This document shows, in pieces, positions 44,164 to 56,110 of a stretch of DNA of 64,000 bases. Under the pieces are notes generated by a model that saw only the letters and a list, made by a program, of their open reading frames with translations, searched no databases and had not been told where the DNA came from. The stretch's first letter is position 1; each line of letters opens with the position of its first letter. Source of the stretch: Dillenia suffruticosa (lineage: Eukaryota; Streptophyta; Magnoliopsida; Dilleniales; Dilleniaceae); the NCBI GenBank assembly GCA_033439265.1, contig JAVTVX010000004.1:23259201-23323200 (forward strand), written 5' to 3'. A program made the position numbers and the translations under genes.

Positions 44164-45075
44164 CGTGCGTTCGTCAATAAATTTTTTTTTTAGAAGTAAA
44201 ATTTTGTAAAACTTTTGGATGACAATCCATTAGGCTTATATAGTAAGAAATTTTTAAATTTTTTGTAATTTTAATTTTGCTTTTATTTGTTATTTTTCAG
44301 CTAAAGTTTGGGTATCAATGAAAATAAATTTTTAATCTTATGAAATTTAAGTTGGCTTTTTAAATTTTCTTAAATGTCATTTAAAAAAAATCTGAAAGTT
44401 TGTCAAATAAAAAAGATTTCTTTTGTTTTAAATAAAATATGTCTATCCATACAAAAAAATATGAAACAATAATTAAATTTTTAATAGTTTGTGTATAAAT
44501 AACAGACTAATTAGAAATGAAATTTTTAATTTTAGCTGCACCTCTTACATCTTCTAAAATATTATTTTAAGACCACCAACTAAAATCAAAAAATTTTGTT
44601 TACTTTAATAAAATATAATATAATATGTATAACGTTAGCAGAACCACAACAGAACTATATTGTCCTGCTCAGCAAAAGTATGTTGTTCTGGTACATAGCA
44701 GAACTTCATAACTTTCTGCATTATTTGATGAATTTTTTTTAGGGGCTAAATTTTGTGAAGCTTTAGGATGACAACCCACTCGGCTCATATAATAAGAAAA
44801 TTTTTAATTTTTTGTGATTTTAAGTTTGCCATTATTTTTTATTTTTCAATTTAAGTTTGTATATGAATAGAGATAAATTTTTAATTTTATGAAATTTTAA
44901 TTTGCTTTTTAAATTTTCTCAAATGTCATTTTTAAAAAATCTAAAAGTTTGTCAAAAAAAATCTTTCTTTTGTTTTAAATATCATTTATTTCAAATATTT
45001 TTGATATTTTTAATATAATCATAAATTTTTTTTATCTAAAAATAAAAATAAAGATTTGAAAAAAATGATATAAAT

Positions 45076-45232
45076 TCTGCGCAGCACAGAACCACATCGT
45101 TCTGTATTGGGCAGAACCATGGTTCTGCACTGTCACAGAACCACATGGTTTTGTCCAGTGCAGAACGATGTGGTTGTGCACTGCGCAAAACCATCGCAGA
45201 ACCACCTCGTTCTGCATTTTGTGGTTCTGCGC
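45076..45232. repeat. AGAACCACATGGTTCT cluster with GC-rich linkers
   Basis: Irregular copies of AGAACCA...TGGTTCT linked by TGCACTG/CAGTGCA-type words instead of GCTACATAGC. It is a second variant of the same palindromic theme, and similar to short clusters at about 52613-52710, 53363-53560 and 54925-55032. Confidence 0.8.
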
Positions 45233-45726
45233 TATATTAAGTCCAATTTCGGTAATTTTGTATAATTACATATGCACTTATAGCTCTGCATTTATATTAA
45301 CAACACATCACCTAACACTTGAAAAAAATATTTTTTTGATATAAAGATACTTTCCAATATTTTTTTATTTAATATTTTATAATTATAATTTTTATAGCAT
45401 TATAATATCATAGTATTTTGACTGTTCATGTGTTTCAAAACATGAGATAATAAACGTAGATATTAAACCCTAAATTAAATATTATTTATGTCCAAAAAAG
45501 CAGAATAGCTCTGCAATTTGCAGAACTACCTTTACTCTTCCAAATAAAACATATATTTAAATATAACATTATACAAATATTTTTTCCATTTTACTATAAT
45601 ATATTTAATACATAACAAATTTAATATTAAATAAATATCTAAATAATTAAATTAAAAGTTTTATTCTTACATAATTTTAAATTAGATAAAAATATTTATA
45701 AACTCACTTAAATTAAATTATTGAAT

Positions 45727-46268
45727 GACCGCGCGGTATAGTGTTTTGATTCTGACTACAAATTGAGGGGAGTTATCCAGTGTGGTTTAGTAAAATTCGC
45801 ATTAATTTCAATTTTGATTTTGGCTGCAAACTGAGATGCTAAATTTTATAAAACTTCTGAATGGCAACCCACCAATATTATATGATAAGAATTTTTTAAA
45901 TTTTAGTAATTATAAAACCTTTTAAAATATAAATTTTAGTATTAATATTTTAATATATTAAATATTAATACTTCAGGTTTTAAAATAAAATATTACATAT
46001 TGTAAATATTTAATTCTTATAATATTAATATTTTTTAGTATTAATACTAATTTGTAATATTAAAAATTAGTATTTAATAATTTATATATTAAATATAAAT
46101 ATTTTTTGTATATATTCAAATTGTTGATTATTTGTAATATTAAATAAAAAATAAAAATTATATAAAATATTAAATTGAATACTAAATTACCATGGTAGTT
46201 CTGATTAAATAATAATCTGATTAAAAAATTTTATGATTGTATTTAAAATATTTAAAATATTTGTAATG
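45727..46268 (-). repeat. Second copy of the Helitron 3' subterminal region
   Basis: The stretch aligns with 42575-43113, starting at the inner half of the hairpin (GCGCGG) and continuing through the same AT-rich words. The outer hairpin arm and CTAG are missing. It is either a truncated second Helitron or an internal duplication. Confidence 0.85.
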
Positions 46269-46449
46269 CGTTCATCGACGAAATTTTTTTTTATGAGGGA
46301 CTAAATTTTATAAAGTTTCTGAATGACAACCCACGAAGATCAAATAATATGAATTATTTACATTTTGCTAATTGTAAAACCTTTTAATATATAAATTTTA
46401 GCATTAATATTTTAAAATTAAATATATTTATTTAAAATATTTAAATAAA

Positions 46450-47080
46450 AATATTTAAATATTTAATTTAAATACATAGATATTTATTTAAAATTAAATA
46501 AATTATATATTAAAAAATCATATCCGAAAAAAAAATTATCTGTATAATGTTATATTTAAATGACATAATTATTTTTTAGTGTTTGTATATTCCTTGTTTT
46601 TTTTATTTTTTGGGTCTTTTTTTTCTATATAGAGGGAGGCGTGACAAAAGATAGCCTGTAGTGTACGTGGTGTGCGTGCTTTATATTAAAAATTATATAT
46701 TTAATCTGTTAATTTTTATTCTTATACAGTTTCAAATGATAAAAATATTTATAAGTCTATTTAAATAAAAATATTAATAATATTATTTTGGTTCATCATT
46801 TAATATTTTCACATTTCATGTTATAATTTCATATTTTATTTAAATAAATATCAAATATCCAAATAAATTATTTTTAATATTATAAAAAATTGAATATTGG
46901 AATAATAAGGTGGTACGTAGAATCACAAGGTTCTGATACGCAGAACGATATGGTTATGCTATTATTCCCTGCCAAAAAGCAAAACCTTTTTAATCTTCCA
47001 AAATATTATTATTATTTTAAAAATACCCGAAAACATATTTTTTATTTTGTTTATGGTTGTGATGGTGTAAATTTTTGAGA
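46450..47080. repeat. Direct repeat, copy 1 (AT-rich, GGGAGGCGTGAC marker)
   Basis: It shares its order of words with 47812-48510: an AT-rich stretch, then CTATATAGAGGGAGGCGTGA, ACAAAAGATAG, then a long AT block ending in AAGGTGGTACG and an AGAAC cluster. The copies lie about 1.36 kb apart. Confidence 0.82.
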
Positions 47081-47811
47081 AATCACATCTAAATGATTTA
47101 AAAAAGTTTAAATTCGATTTGTTTCTATAAAATAAATATAGTTTTTCTTTTTTATAAATATTAAATCTTTTCAAAAAAAGTGAAAGATTATTAAAAACCA
47201 TAATATGGTAGATATTTTTATAATTATAATTTTTATAGATTGCATTTTTAGGTTAGCTAATATTTAAATATTTATCTAATATTAAACATTCTAAATTTAA
47301 ATGAAAAAGACATGGACATAACATGTATAACATTAATATTGGTGTGAAATAAAAAAGACATAAATATTAATTTGAAATCATAATATTTAGTAATTTAAGT
47401 CTAAAAAATACATAAATATTAATATTTAATTTAAGGTTTGTAAAGTATAAAAATACAAAAAATAATTTAGTTATTTAAAGATTTCATATAATAAATCAAA
47501 TATTCTTTTGGTAGGCATTACATATGAATTCGTGTCGATCAATTTATATATAAGTTATCTAATTTTATAAATTTTACCTATAGTTAACTATGGAGTTTTT
47601 AAATTATAGTTTTGATCTTTTAAAGAATTATTGTCTATATAAAATTTTTACTCTAGTAGTTTGAATTTTTGTCTAACTAAAAGTTTTTAAAATTGGAATT
47701 TCAAATAAAATGTTAATCGTAATATAAAATATAAAAATATTAATAAAAAACACAAAACTAAAACTTATAAATATAAATATGCAATTTAAAATTTTATAAG
47801 AATAAAAAATT

Positions 47812-48510
47812 TAAATATTTAATTTAAATATGCATATATTTATTTAAAATTAAATAAATTAGATATTAAATAAATTATATCTGAAAAAAAATTATCTATA
47901 TAATGTTATGCAATATTATGTCTAAACGACATAATTGTTTTTGGGTGCTTATATATTCATTTTTTTTTATTTTTTGGGTCTTTCTTTCTATATAGAGGGA
48001 GGCGTGACAAAAGATAGCTTATAGTGTGCATGGTGTGCATGCTCTATATTAAAAATATATATTTAATTTTTTAATTTTTATTCTTATAAATTTTAAATGA
48101 TAAAAATATTTATACGTTTATTTAAATAAAAATATTAATAATGTTGGTTTTGTTTATCATTTAATATTTTCATATTTCATATTATAATTTTATATTTTAT
48201 TTAAATAAATATCAAATATCTAAATAAATTATTTTTAATATTAAAAAAATTGAATATTTGAATAACAAGGTGGTACGCAGAACGAGATTGTTCAGCTATG
48301 CAGTGCCACATGATTCTGCTATCCAGAGTCTCATGGTTATGCTATGCAGAACGACATGGTTCTGCTATACAGAATTTCATGATTCTGCTATTTTTTAATC
48401 TCTCAAAATATTATTATTATTTTTAAAACACCCGAAAATATTTTTCTTTATTTTGTTTAGGGTTGTGATAGTATAAATTTTTTAGAAACCACATTTAAAT
48501 GATTTCAAAA
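47812..48510. repeat. Direct repeat, copy 2, leading into the main palindrome array
   Basis: The counterpart of 46450-47080. Its terminal AGAAC cluster (about 48275-48400) is longer, with variants such as GTTCTGCTATACAGAA. The large array follows directly after about 115 bases. Confidence 0.82.
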
Positions 48511-48514
48511 ATAT

Positions 48515-49888
48515 AACCATGTAATTCCGCTACATAGCAGAATCATGTAGTTCCGCTACATAGCAGAACCATGTGGTTCCGCTACTTAGAACCATGTGGT
48601 TCCGCTACTTAGCAGAACCATGTGGTTCCGCTACTTAGAACCATGTGGTTCCGATACTTAGCAGAACCATGTGGTTCCGCTACTTAGAACCATGTGGTTC
48701 CGTTAGCAGAACCATGTGGTTCCGTTAGCAGAACCATGTGGTTCCGCTACTTAGCAGAACCATGTGGCAGAACCATGTGGTTCCGCTACCTAGCAGAACC
48801 ATGTGGCAGAACCATGTGGTTCCGCTACCTAGCAGAACCATGTGGTTCCGCTACCTAGCAGAACCATGTGGTTCCGCTACCTAGCAGAACCATGTGGTTC
48901 CGCTACCTAGCAGAACCATGTGGTTCCGCTACCAGAACCAAGCAGAACCATGTGGTTCCGCTAGCAGAACCATGTGGAACCATGTGGTTCCGCTACCTAG
49001 CAGAACCATGTGGTTCCGCTACCTAGCAGAACCATGTGGTTCCGCTAGCAGAACCATGTGGAACCATGTGGTTCCGCTAGCAGAACCATGTGGTTCCGCT
49101 ACCTAGCAGAACCATGTGGTTCCGCTACCTAGCAGAACCATGTGGTTCCGCTAGCAGAACCATGTGGAACCATGTGGTTCCGCTAGCAGAACCATGTGGT
49201 TCCGCTACCTAGCAGAACCATGTGGTTCCGCTACCTAGCAGAACCATGTGGTTCCGCTACCTAGCAGAACCATGTGGAACCATGTGGTTCCGCTACCTAG
49301 CAGAACCATGTGGTTCCGCTACCTAGCAGAACCATGTGGTTCCGCTAGCAGAACCATGTGGAACCATGTGGTTCCGCTAGCAGAACCATGTGGTTCCGCT
49401 ACCTAGCAGAACCATGTGGCTCCGCTACCTAGCAGAACCATGTGGTTCCGCTAGCAGAACCATGTGGAACCATGTGGTTCCGCTACCTAGCAGAACCATG
49501 TGGTTCCGCTAGCAGAACCATGTGGAACCATGTGGTTCCGCTACGTAGCAGAACCATGTGGTTCCGCTACCTAGCAGAACCATGTGGAACCATGTGGTTC
49601 CGCTAGCAGAACCATGTGGAACCATGTGGTTCCGCTAGCAGAACCATGTGGTTCCGCTACCTAGCAGAACCATGTGGTTCCGCTAGCAGAACCATGTGGA
49701 ACCATGTGGTTCCGCTAGCAGAACCATGTGGTTCCGCTAGCAGAACCATGGTTCCGCTACATAGCAGAACCATGTGGTTCCGCTACATAGCAAAACCATG
49801 TAGTTCCGCTAAACCATGTCGTTCCGCTACATAGCAGAACCATATAGTTCCGCTACATAGCAGAACTTCGTTGTTCTACTTAGCAAAA
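48515..49888. repeat. 26-bp double-palindrome minisatellite array (main)
   Basis: About 1.37 kb built from two alternating palindromes: GCTAC(A/C/T)TAGC (10 bp) and AGAACCATGTGGTTCC (16 bp). Many central units are contracted to GCTAGC between the 16-bp parts, or have AACCATGTGG doubled. Composite units of these types recur as a higher-order repeat. The central linker is CTACCTAG, while the outer units use CTACATAG and ATGTAG. GC content is about half, against roughly one fifth in the flanks. No ORF of interest was seen, because the linker supplies TAG stops. Confidence 0.97.
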
Positions 49889-49889
49889 G

Positions 49890-50900
49890 TATGTTGTTCT
49901 GTTACATAGCAAAATTTCATAGCTCTCTGCATTATTTGATAATTTTTTTTCAGGGGCTAAATTTTGTCAATATTTAGGATGACAACCCAGTCGGCTCATA
50001 TAATAAGAATTTTTTTAATTTTTTGTGATTTTAATTTTGCCTTTATTTTTTATTTTTCAATTTAAGTTTGTATATGAATAGAAATAAGTTTTTAATCTTA
50101 TGACATTTTAATTGATTTTTTAAATTTTCTCAAATGTCATTTTTAAAAAATCTGAAAGTTTGTCAAAAAAAAATCTTTCTTTTGTTTTAAATATCATTTA
50201 TTTCGAATATTTTTTATATTTTTAATATAATTATAAAATTTTTTATTTTAAAAATGAAAAGAACGATTTTCAAATATTTTTTAACTTAATATTTTTATAA
50301 TTATAATTTTTATAAATTGTAATTCTACCATACACATTTTTTAAATATTTAAAGATTCATTTAACATTAAATATATTAAATTAAAATGAAAAACATATCA
50401 TTATAATATTAATATCTTTGTAAAATTAAAAAAATATAAACATTAATTTGCAATTATAATATTTAATAATTTAAGTTGAAAAAATGTTTGAATTTTTTTG
50501 TTGAAAAAATACAATGTTTTTTTTATGCAAAAAGTGATTGCATCTGGGTTCGAACATGAGACGCACTTTAATGACATTCTTGTAATAATACAATCATGCG
50601 GAACTATTTTTGAATATACATATCTATAGAACTATTTTTCTTTTTAGCAAAACTACTTCCTTTCCTATCAGAACCATTTTTTTTAATGGCATTACAGAAC
50701 TTTTTTTTTTGTAACAGAACTACTTTTTTTGTTTGAACATACCTAACCACAAAAAGACAGAACTGCTTTTTTTTAACATACCTAACTACAGAACTACAGG
50801 ATTACTTTTTTTTTAGCATAGCAATTTTTTTTTAAAATATTTATATTTAGAAATTTAAAATTTGAATATAAATTTAAATTGCAGTATAAAATGTAAAATT
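49890..50900. repeat. About 1-kb direct repeat, copy 1
   Basis: Aligns with about 51430-52380: the end of a palindrome array, the GGGGCTAAATTTTGT module, an AT-rich block, then GATTGCATCTGGGTTCGAAC (near 50538) and the start of AGAACT/poly-T units. Confidence 0.88.
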
Positions 50901-50952
50901 ATTAAACAATAAATCAAAACAAACTGATAAAATGTGAAATATTCATTTAGGG

Positions 50953-51450
50953 GAACTACATCGCAGAACCATGTAGTTCTGCTACATAGCAGAACCATGT
51001 AGTTCCGCTACCACATAGCAGAACCATGTAGTTCCGCTACTTAGCAGAACCATGTACTTCCGCTACCACATAGCAGAACCATGTAGTTCCGCTACTTAGC
51101 AGAACCATGTAATTCCGCTACCATATAGCAGAACCATGTAGTTCCGCTACATAGCTAAACCATGTAGTTCCGCTAAACCATGTAGTTCCGCTAAACCATG
51201 TAGTTCCGTTAAACCATGTAGTTCCGCTACATAGCAGAACCATGTAGTTCCGCTACATAGCAGAACCATGTAGTTCCGCTACTACATAGCAGAATCATGT
51301 AGTTCCGCTAACAGAACCATGTAATTCCGCTATATAGCAGAACCATGTAGTTCCGTTAAACCATGTAGTTCCGCTAAACCATGTAGTTCCGCTACATAGC
51401 AGAATTACGTTGTTCTGCTTAGCAAAAGTATGTTGTTCTGCTACATAGCA
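50953..51450. repeat. 26-bp double-palindrome minisatellite array (second)
   Basis: About 500 bp with the same two palindromes, but in the CTACATAGC / AGAACCATGTAGTTCC form and with irregular deletions such as GCTAAACCATGTAG. The 16-bp part here has a shorter perfect stem than the TGTGG form of the main array. Confidence 0.95.
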
Positions 51451-52380
51451 AAATTTCATAGCTCTCTGCATTATTTGATAAATTTTTTTTTTAGGGGCTA
51501 AATTTTGTGAAGATTTAGGATGACAATGCAGTCGGCTCATATAATAAGAATTTTTTTAATTTTTTGTGATTTTAATTTTGCCTTCATTTTTTATTTTTCA
51601 ATTTAAGTTTGTATATGAATAGAAATAAGTTTTTAATCTTATGAAATTTTAATTGATTTTTTAAATTTTCTCAAATGTCATTTTAAAAAAATCTGAAAGT
51701 TTGTCAAAAAAAAATCTTTCTTTTGTTTTAAATATCATTTATTTCGAATATTTTTTATATTTTTAATATAATCATAAAATTTTTTATTTTAAAAACGAAA
51801 AGAAAGATTTTCAAATATTTTTTAACTTAATATTTTTATAATTATAATTTTTATAAATTGTAATTCTACCATACACATTTTTTAAATATTTAAATATTCA
51901 TTTAACATTAAATATATTAAATTAAAATGAAAAACATATCATTATAATATTAATATCTTTGTAAAATTAAAAAAATATAAACATTAATTTGCAATTTTAA
52001 TATTTAATAATTTAAGTTAAAAAAATGTAAAAAAATTTTTGTTGACAAAATACAATGTTTTTTTAATGCAAAAAGTGATTGCATCTGGATTCGAACATGA
52101 GACGCACTTTGATGACATTCTTGTAATAATACAATCATGCGGAACTACTTTTGAATATACATATCTATAGAACTACTTTTCTTTTTAGCAAAATTACTTC
52201 TTTCCTATCACAACCATTTTTTTTAATGGCATTACAGAACTTTTTTTTGTAACAGAACTACTTTTTTTGTTTGAACATACCTAACCACAAAAAGACAGAA
52301 CTGCTTTTTTTTTAACATACCTAACTACAGAACTACAGGATTACTTTTTTTTTAGCGTAGCAATTTTTTTTTTGTTTATA
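51430..52380. repeat. About 1-kb direct repeat, copy 2
   Basis: The second copy of 49890-50900, shifted by about 1.54 kb and very similar by eye. Together with the arrays before each copy it makes a tandem duplication of [array + module + spacer]. Confidence 0.88.
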
Positions 52381-54925
52381 CCCAACCACATAACTATTTT
52401 TTTTTTAGCAAAACTACTTTTTTTTAGCAGAACAATGTAGTTCTACACGATGCAGAACTATTTTTGTAGCATAACTATTTTAATGGCATTACAAAACTAT
52501 TTTTTTAAGAAGAACTACTTTATTTTTTTTTAATATACCTAACTACAGAACTTTTTTTTTGAACATACCTAACTACGGAACCATTTTTTTTTAGCAGAAA
52601 AATTTTTGTTCTGCGCGGCGTAGAACCATGTCATTCTGCATTCGGCAGAACCATATTGTTCTGTGCGGTGCAGTACCATGTTGTTTTGTGCAACGTAGAA
52701 TCATATGGTTCTTTTAGCAGAACTACTATTGAATAATTTGTTTTTAGAAAAACTATTGTCTTTTTTTTAATGGCATTACAGAACTATATTTTTTTGAAGT
52801 AGAACTACCTTTTTTTTTCCTGAATATACCAAACCGCAGAACCACTTTTTTTTTAGTAGAATACTTTTTTTTTACCGCATTACAGAACTACTTTTTTTTT
52901 TAACATATCTAACTACAAAGCATAGAACTACTCTTTTTTTTAACATAGCTAACTACAGAACTACAGAATTACTTTTTTTTTAACAGAACTAAATTTTTTT
53001 AAAACATAGTTGACAACGTATCTAACTACAGAACCACATAAGTACTTATTTTTTTTTAACATAGCAAACTACATAGCTATTCTTTTTTAACAGAACCATT
53101 TTTTTTAATGTTGGTACAAAACTACTTTTTTTGAACAAACCTAATCACAGAACTTATTTTTTCTTCCAAAACTACTTTTGAACTATTTTTTTAGCAGATT
53201 TTTTTTTTCAATGGCAATATATAATTACTTTTTTTTAGCAGACTACTTTTTTTTTTAATGGCATAACAGAATTATTTTTTTTAGCAGAATGACTTTATTT
53301 TTTTTAACACACTTAACTATGGAACTATTTTGTTTTTTAGCAAAACTACTTTTTTTTAGAAGAACAATGTAGTTCTGCACAGTGCAGAATCACATGGTTC
53401 TTTTAGCAGAACTATTCTGAACCACCTTTTTTTTAGTAAAACTATTTTTTTAGCAGAACAATGCAGAACCATGTTGTTCTACACCAGGCAGAACCACATG
53501 GTTCTGCGTGGTGCAGAACCATGCCGTTTTGTGCCGTGCAGAAGCACATGGTTCTTTTAGTAAAAGTACTTTTGAATAAATTTTTTTAGCAGAACTATTT
53601 TCTTTTTTTTTAATGGCATTACATAACTACTTTTTTTTGTTGCAGAACTACATTTTTTTTAACGTACTTAATTACAGAACTACTTTTTTTTTTTAGATAA
53701 TTTTTTTAACGGTATCACAAAACCCCTTTTTTTTTCGTATTAGTTCTACTTTTTTTTTGAATATATCTAATCACAAAACCACAGAACTACATTTTTTTTT
53801 AAATACCTAACAACAGAACTATAGAACTACTTTTTTTTAATAGAACTATTTTTTTAAAAACATAGCCGACAGCATATCTAACAACAGAACTACAAAATTT
53901 TTTTTTTAACATACCAAACTACATAACTATTCTTTTTTAACAGAACAATTTTTTTTTAAAGGCGGTACAAAACTCCTTTTTTTGAACATACCTATCTACA
54001 GAACCTATTTTTTCTTGCAGAACTACTTTTGAACTATTTTTTTTAGTAGAACTATTTTTTTAATGGGATTACAGAACTATTTTTTTTGTAGCAGAAGTCT
54101 TTTTTTTTCGAATATAGTTAACTACAGAACTATTTTTTTTAGTAGACTACTTTTTTTTTAATGGCATAACATAAACATTTTTTTAGCAGAACTACTTTAA
54201 TTTTTTTTTTAACATACCTAACCACAAAACTTTTTTTTTTACATACCTAATGGAAGAACTATTTTTTTTTTAGCAAAACTACCTTTTTTTAGCATAACAA
54301 TGTAGTTCTGCACGGTGCAGAACCATATCGTTTTGTCTTTTAGTAAAACTATCTTGAACTTTTTTTTTAGCAGAACAATTTTTTTTTAGTAGCATTACAA
54401 ACTACTTTTTTTTGTTGTAGAATTACCCTTGTTTTTAAACATACCAAACTACAGAACTATTCTTTTTTTTAACGGCATTACAGAACTACTTTTTTTTCAT
54501 ATCAAACCTACTTTTTTTTTCAACATATCTAACTACAAAACTACAAAACTACTCTTTTTTTTTAACATACAGAACCACAGAACCACAGAACTACATTTTT
54601 TAAGAGAACTATTTTTTTTAAAACATAGCCAATAATATATCTAACTACAGAACTACAGAAATATTTTTTCTAACGTACCAAACTATATAACTATTATTTT
54701 TTAACAGAACCACTTCTTTTTAATGGTATTACAAAACTACTTTTCTTGAACATACCTAGCTACAAAATTTATTTTTTCTTGCAGAACTACTTTTGAACAA
54801 TTTTTTTTGTAGAACAATTTTTTTAATGGCATTACAGAACTACATTTTTTTGTAGCAAAACTACTTTTTGTTTTTAACATTCCTAACCAAAAATCTTTTT
54901 TTTTTTAGCAAAACTACTTTTTTTA
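52140..54925. repeat. Diffuse array of AGAACTAC words spaced by poly-T
   Basis: For about 2.8 kb the plus strand alternates (A/C)AGAACTA(C) or AGCAGAACTA with T runs of 6-10 bases and AACATACCTAACTACAGAAC-type words. Spacing is roughly 20-45 bases and irregular. It begins inside repeat copy 2, and a shorter form lies at about 50590-50830. The AGAAC half-site is that of the palindromic arrays, but the facing GTTCT is mostly missing. Confidence 0.85.
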
Positions 54926-55032
54926 GCAGAACCATGTCATTCTGTGTGGCGCAGAACCATGTCATTCTGTGCGGAGCAGAACCATGTCATTCTGCACAGA
55001 GCAGAACCATGTCGTTCTATACTGGGCAGAAC
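54925..55032. repeat. AGCAGAACCATGTCATTCTG tandem cluster
   Basis: Four units of about 25-30 bases (AGAACCATGTCATTCTG and variants) separated by GTGTGGCGC-, GTGCGG- and CACAGAG-type linkers. It is a third linker variant of the same family. Confidence 0.85.
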
Positions 55033-55517
55033 CAAATCCATCAAAAAAAAATTCCAGACTTTAAACGCTATTATTAAAAAAAAATGTACTTCTGCAACTC
55101 CTTATAGTTGTTCTGCAAAATCAATAGCTTTGAAGTATCAATTGTAAATCCACTTATATATTATAACACACAAAGATCCATGACATATGTAGAAACCAAA
55201 CGATAACGGTGGCCTGTATAGAAAACAATATAAAGAAAAACTATACAAAGAGCAACCAAACAAGTTTTTAACAAAGCAACCAAACAAACTATGGAGTTCT
55301 GTAGACCCAAGGCTCACGATTGCAGAACAACCGAGTGAAGCTATTGCAGAACTGAAAGTGCTATTACAGAACTATCGTAAACCCAGAACTACAGAGTAAA
55401 GTTATTATAGAAATGAGTTTTTACAGAACTATTACAGAATCACTAAAGTGCTATTACAGAAAGAACCATCGGCAGAACTACAGAACTGGGCTATTGCAGA
55501 ACCAACAAAGTGTAATT

Positions 55518-56110
55518 GCAGAAGAAAAGACAAAAACAAACCATCACAACAAAGAAGAATAACTTCCATAATCAGTACTTGAAGCTAAACGGCTCCATTC
55601 CCCCCACCCAGAAAGGTAAACCTTCAAAAGGAAACACAAAAACAAACCATTATAACAGAGAAGAGAAGAATAACTTTCATAACGCATCCCAAAACTGGGA
55701 AAATAAACACAAACCTTGAACACAGAGGGGAAATATATTCGGCACACTCGGAAACACAGCAAGAGAAAACCCAGTGACCATCGTCATCAACACCAAAAAG
55801 AGGATATAAAAAAGAAACGGAAAAAATCCCAAACCGAACGTCTCCATTCCTCCTACCTAGAGAGACAAACCTTTAAAAGGAAAGATAAAGACAAACCATC
55901 ACAATAGAGAAGAGAATAATAACTTTCAAAATGCATCCAAAAATAAGAAAAATAAACACAAACCTTGAACACAGAGGGTAAATATATTCGGCACAGTCAG
56001 AAACACAACAAGAGAAAACCTCAGTGGTTATCTTCATCAGCGCCAAACAGCGGATATAAAAAAGAAGCCGAACCTGAAACCGAACGTCTCCATCTGCCCC
56101 ATTGAGAGAG
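55518..56110. repeat. About 250-bp tandem repeat, 2.4 copies
   Basis: Units start near 55518 (shortened by an internal deletion), 55611 and 55860. They share AAACAAACC(A)T(C/T)A, ATAACTTTCA, AAACACAAACCTTGAACACA, TATATTCGGCACA and end in CGTCTCCAT near 55840 and 56090. Complexity and GC are higher than in the AT repeats. No protein was recognised. Confidence 0.8.

Noticed and set aside
46618-46690. CTATATAGAGGGAGGCGTGA as a second Helitron 5' end on the plus strand
   Set aside because: It starts with TC-like sequence, but the copies at 46.6 and 48.0 kb lie inside a larger direct repeat and no matching plus-strand 3' hairpin with CTRR was found.
48894-49834. ORFs with repeated AEPCGSASRTMW-like peptides in the palindromic array
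   Set aside because: They are translations of the 26-bp satellite. Linker changes open and close the frame, no start context or conserved ends were seen, and all frames look alike.
48515-49888. CRISPR-like array
   Set aside because: Units are contiguous tandem palindromes with no unique spacers, and the DNA is plant nuclear.
48515-51450. AGAAC...GTTCT as hormone- or heat-shock-type regulatory sites
   Set aside because: The resemblance to animal steroid response elements has no meaning in plants, and the spacing does not fit heat-shock elements. Repeat structure explains it.
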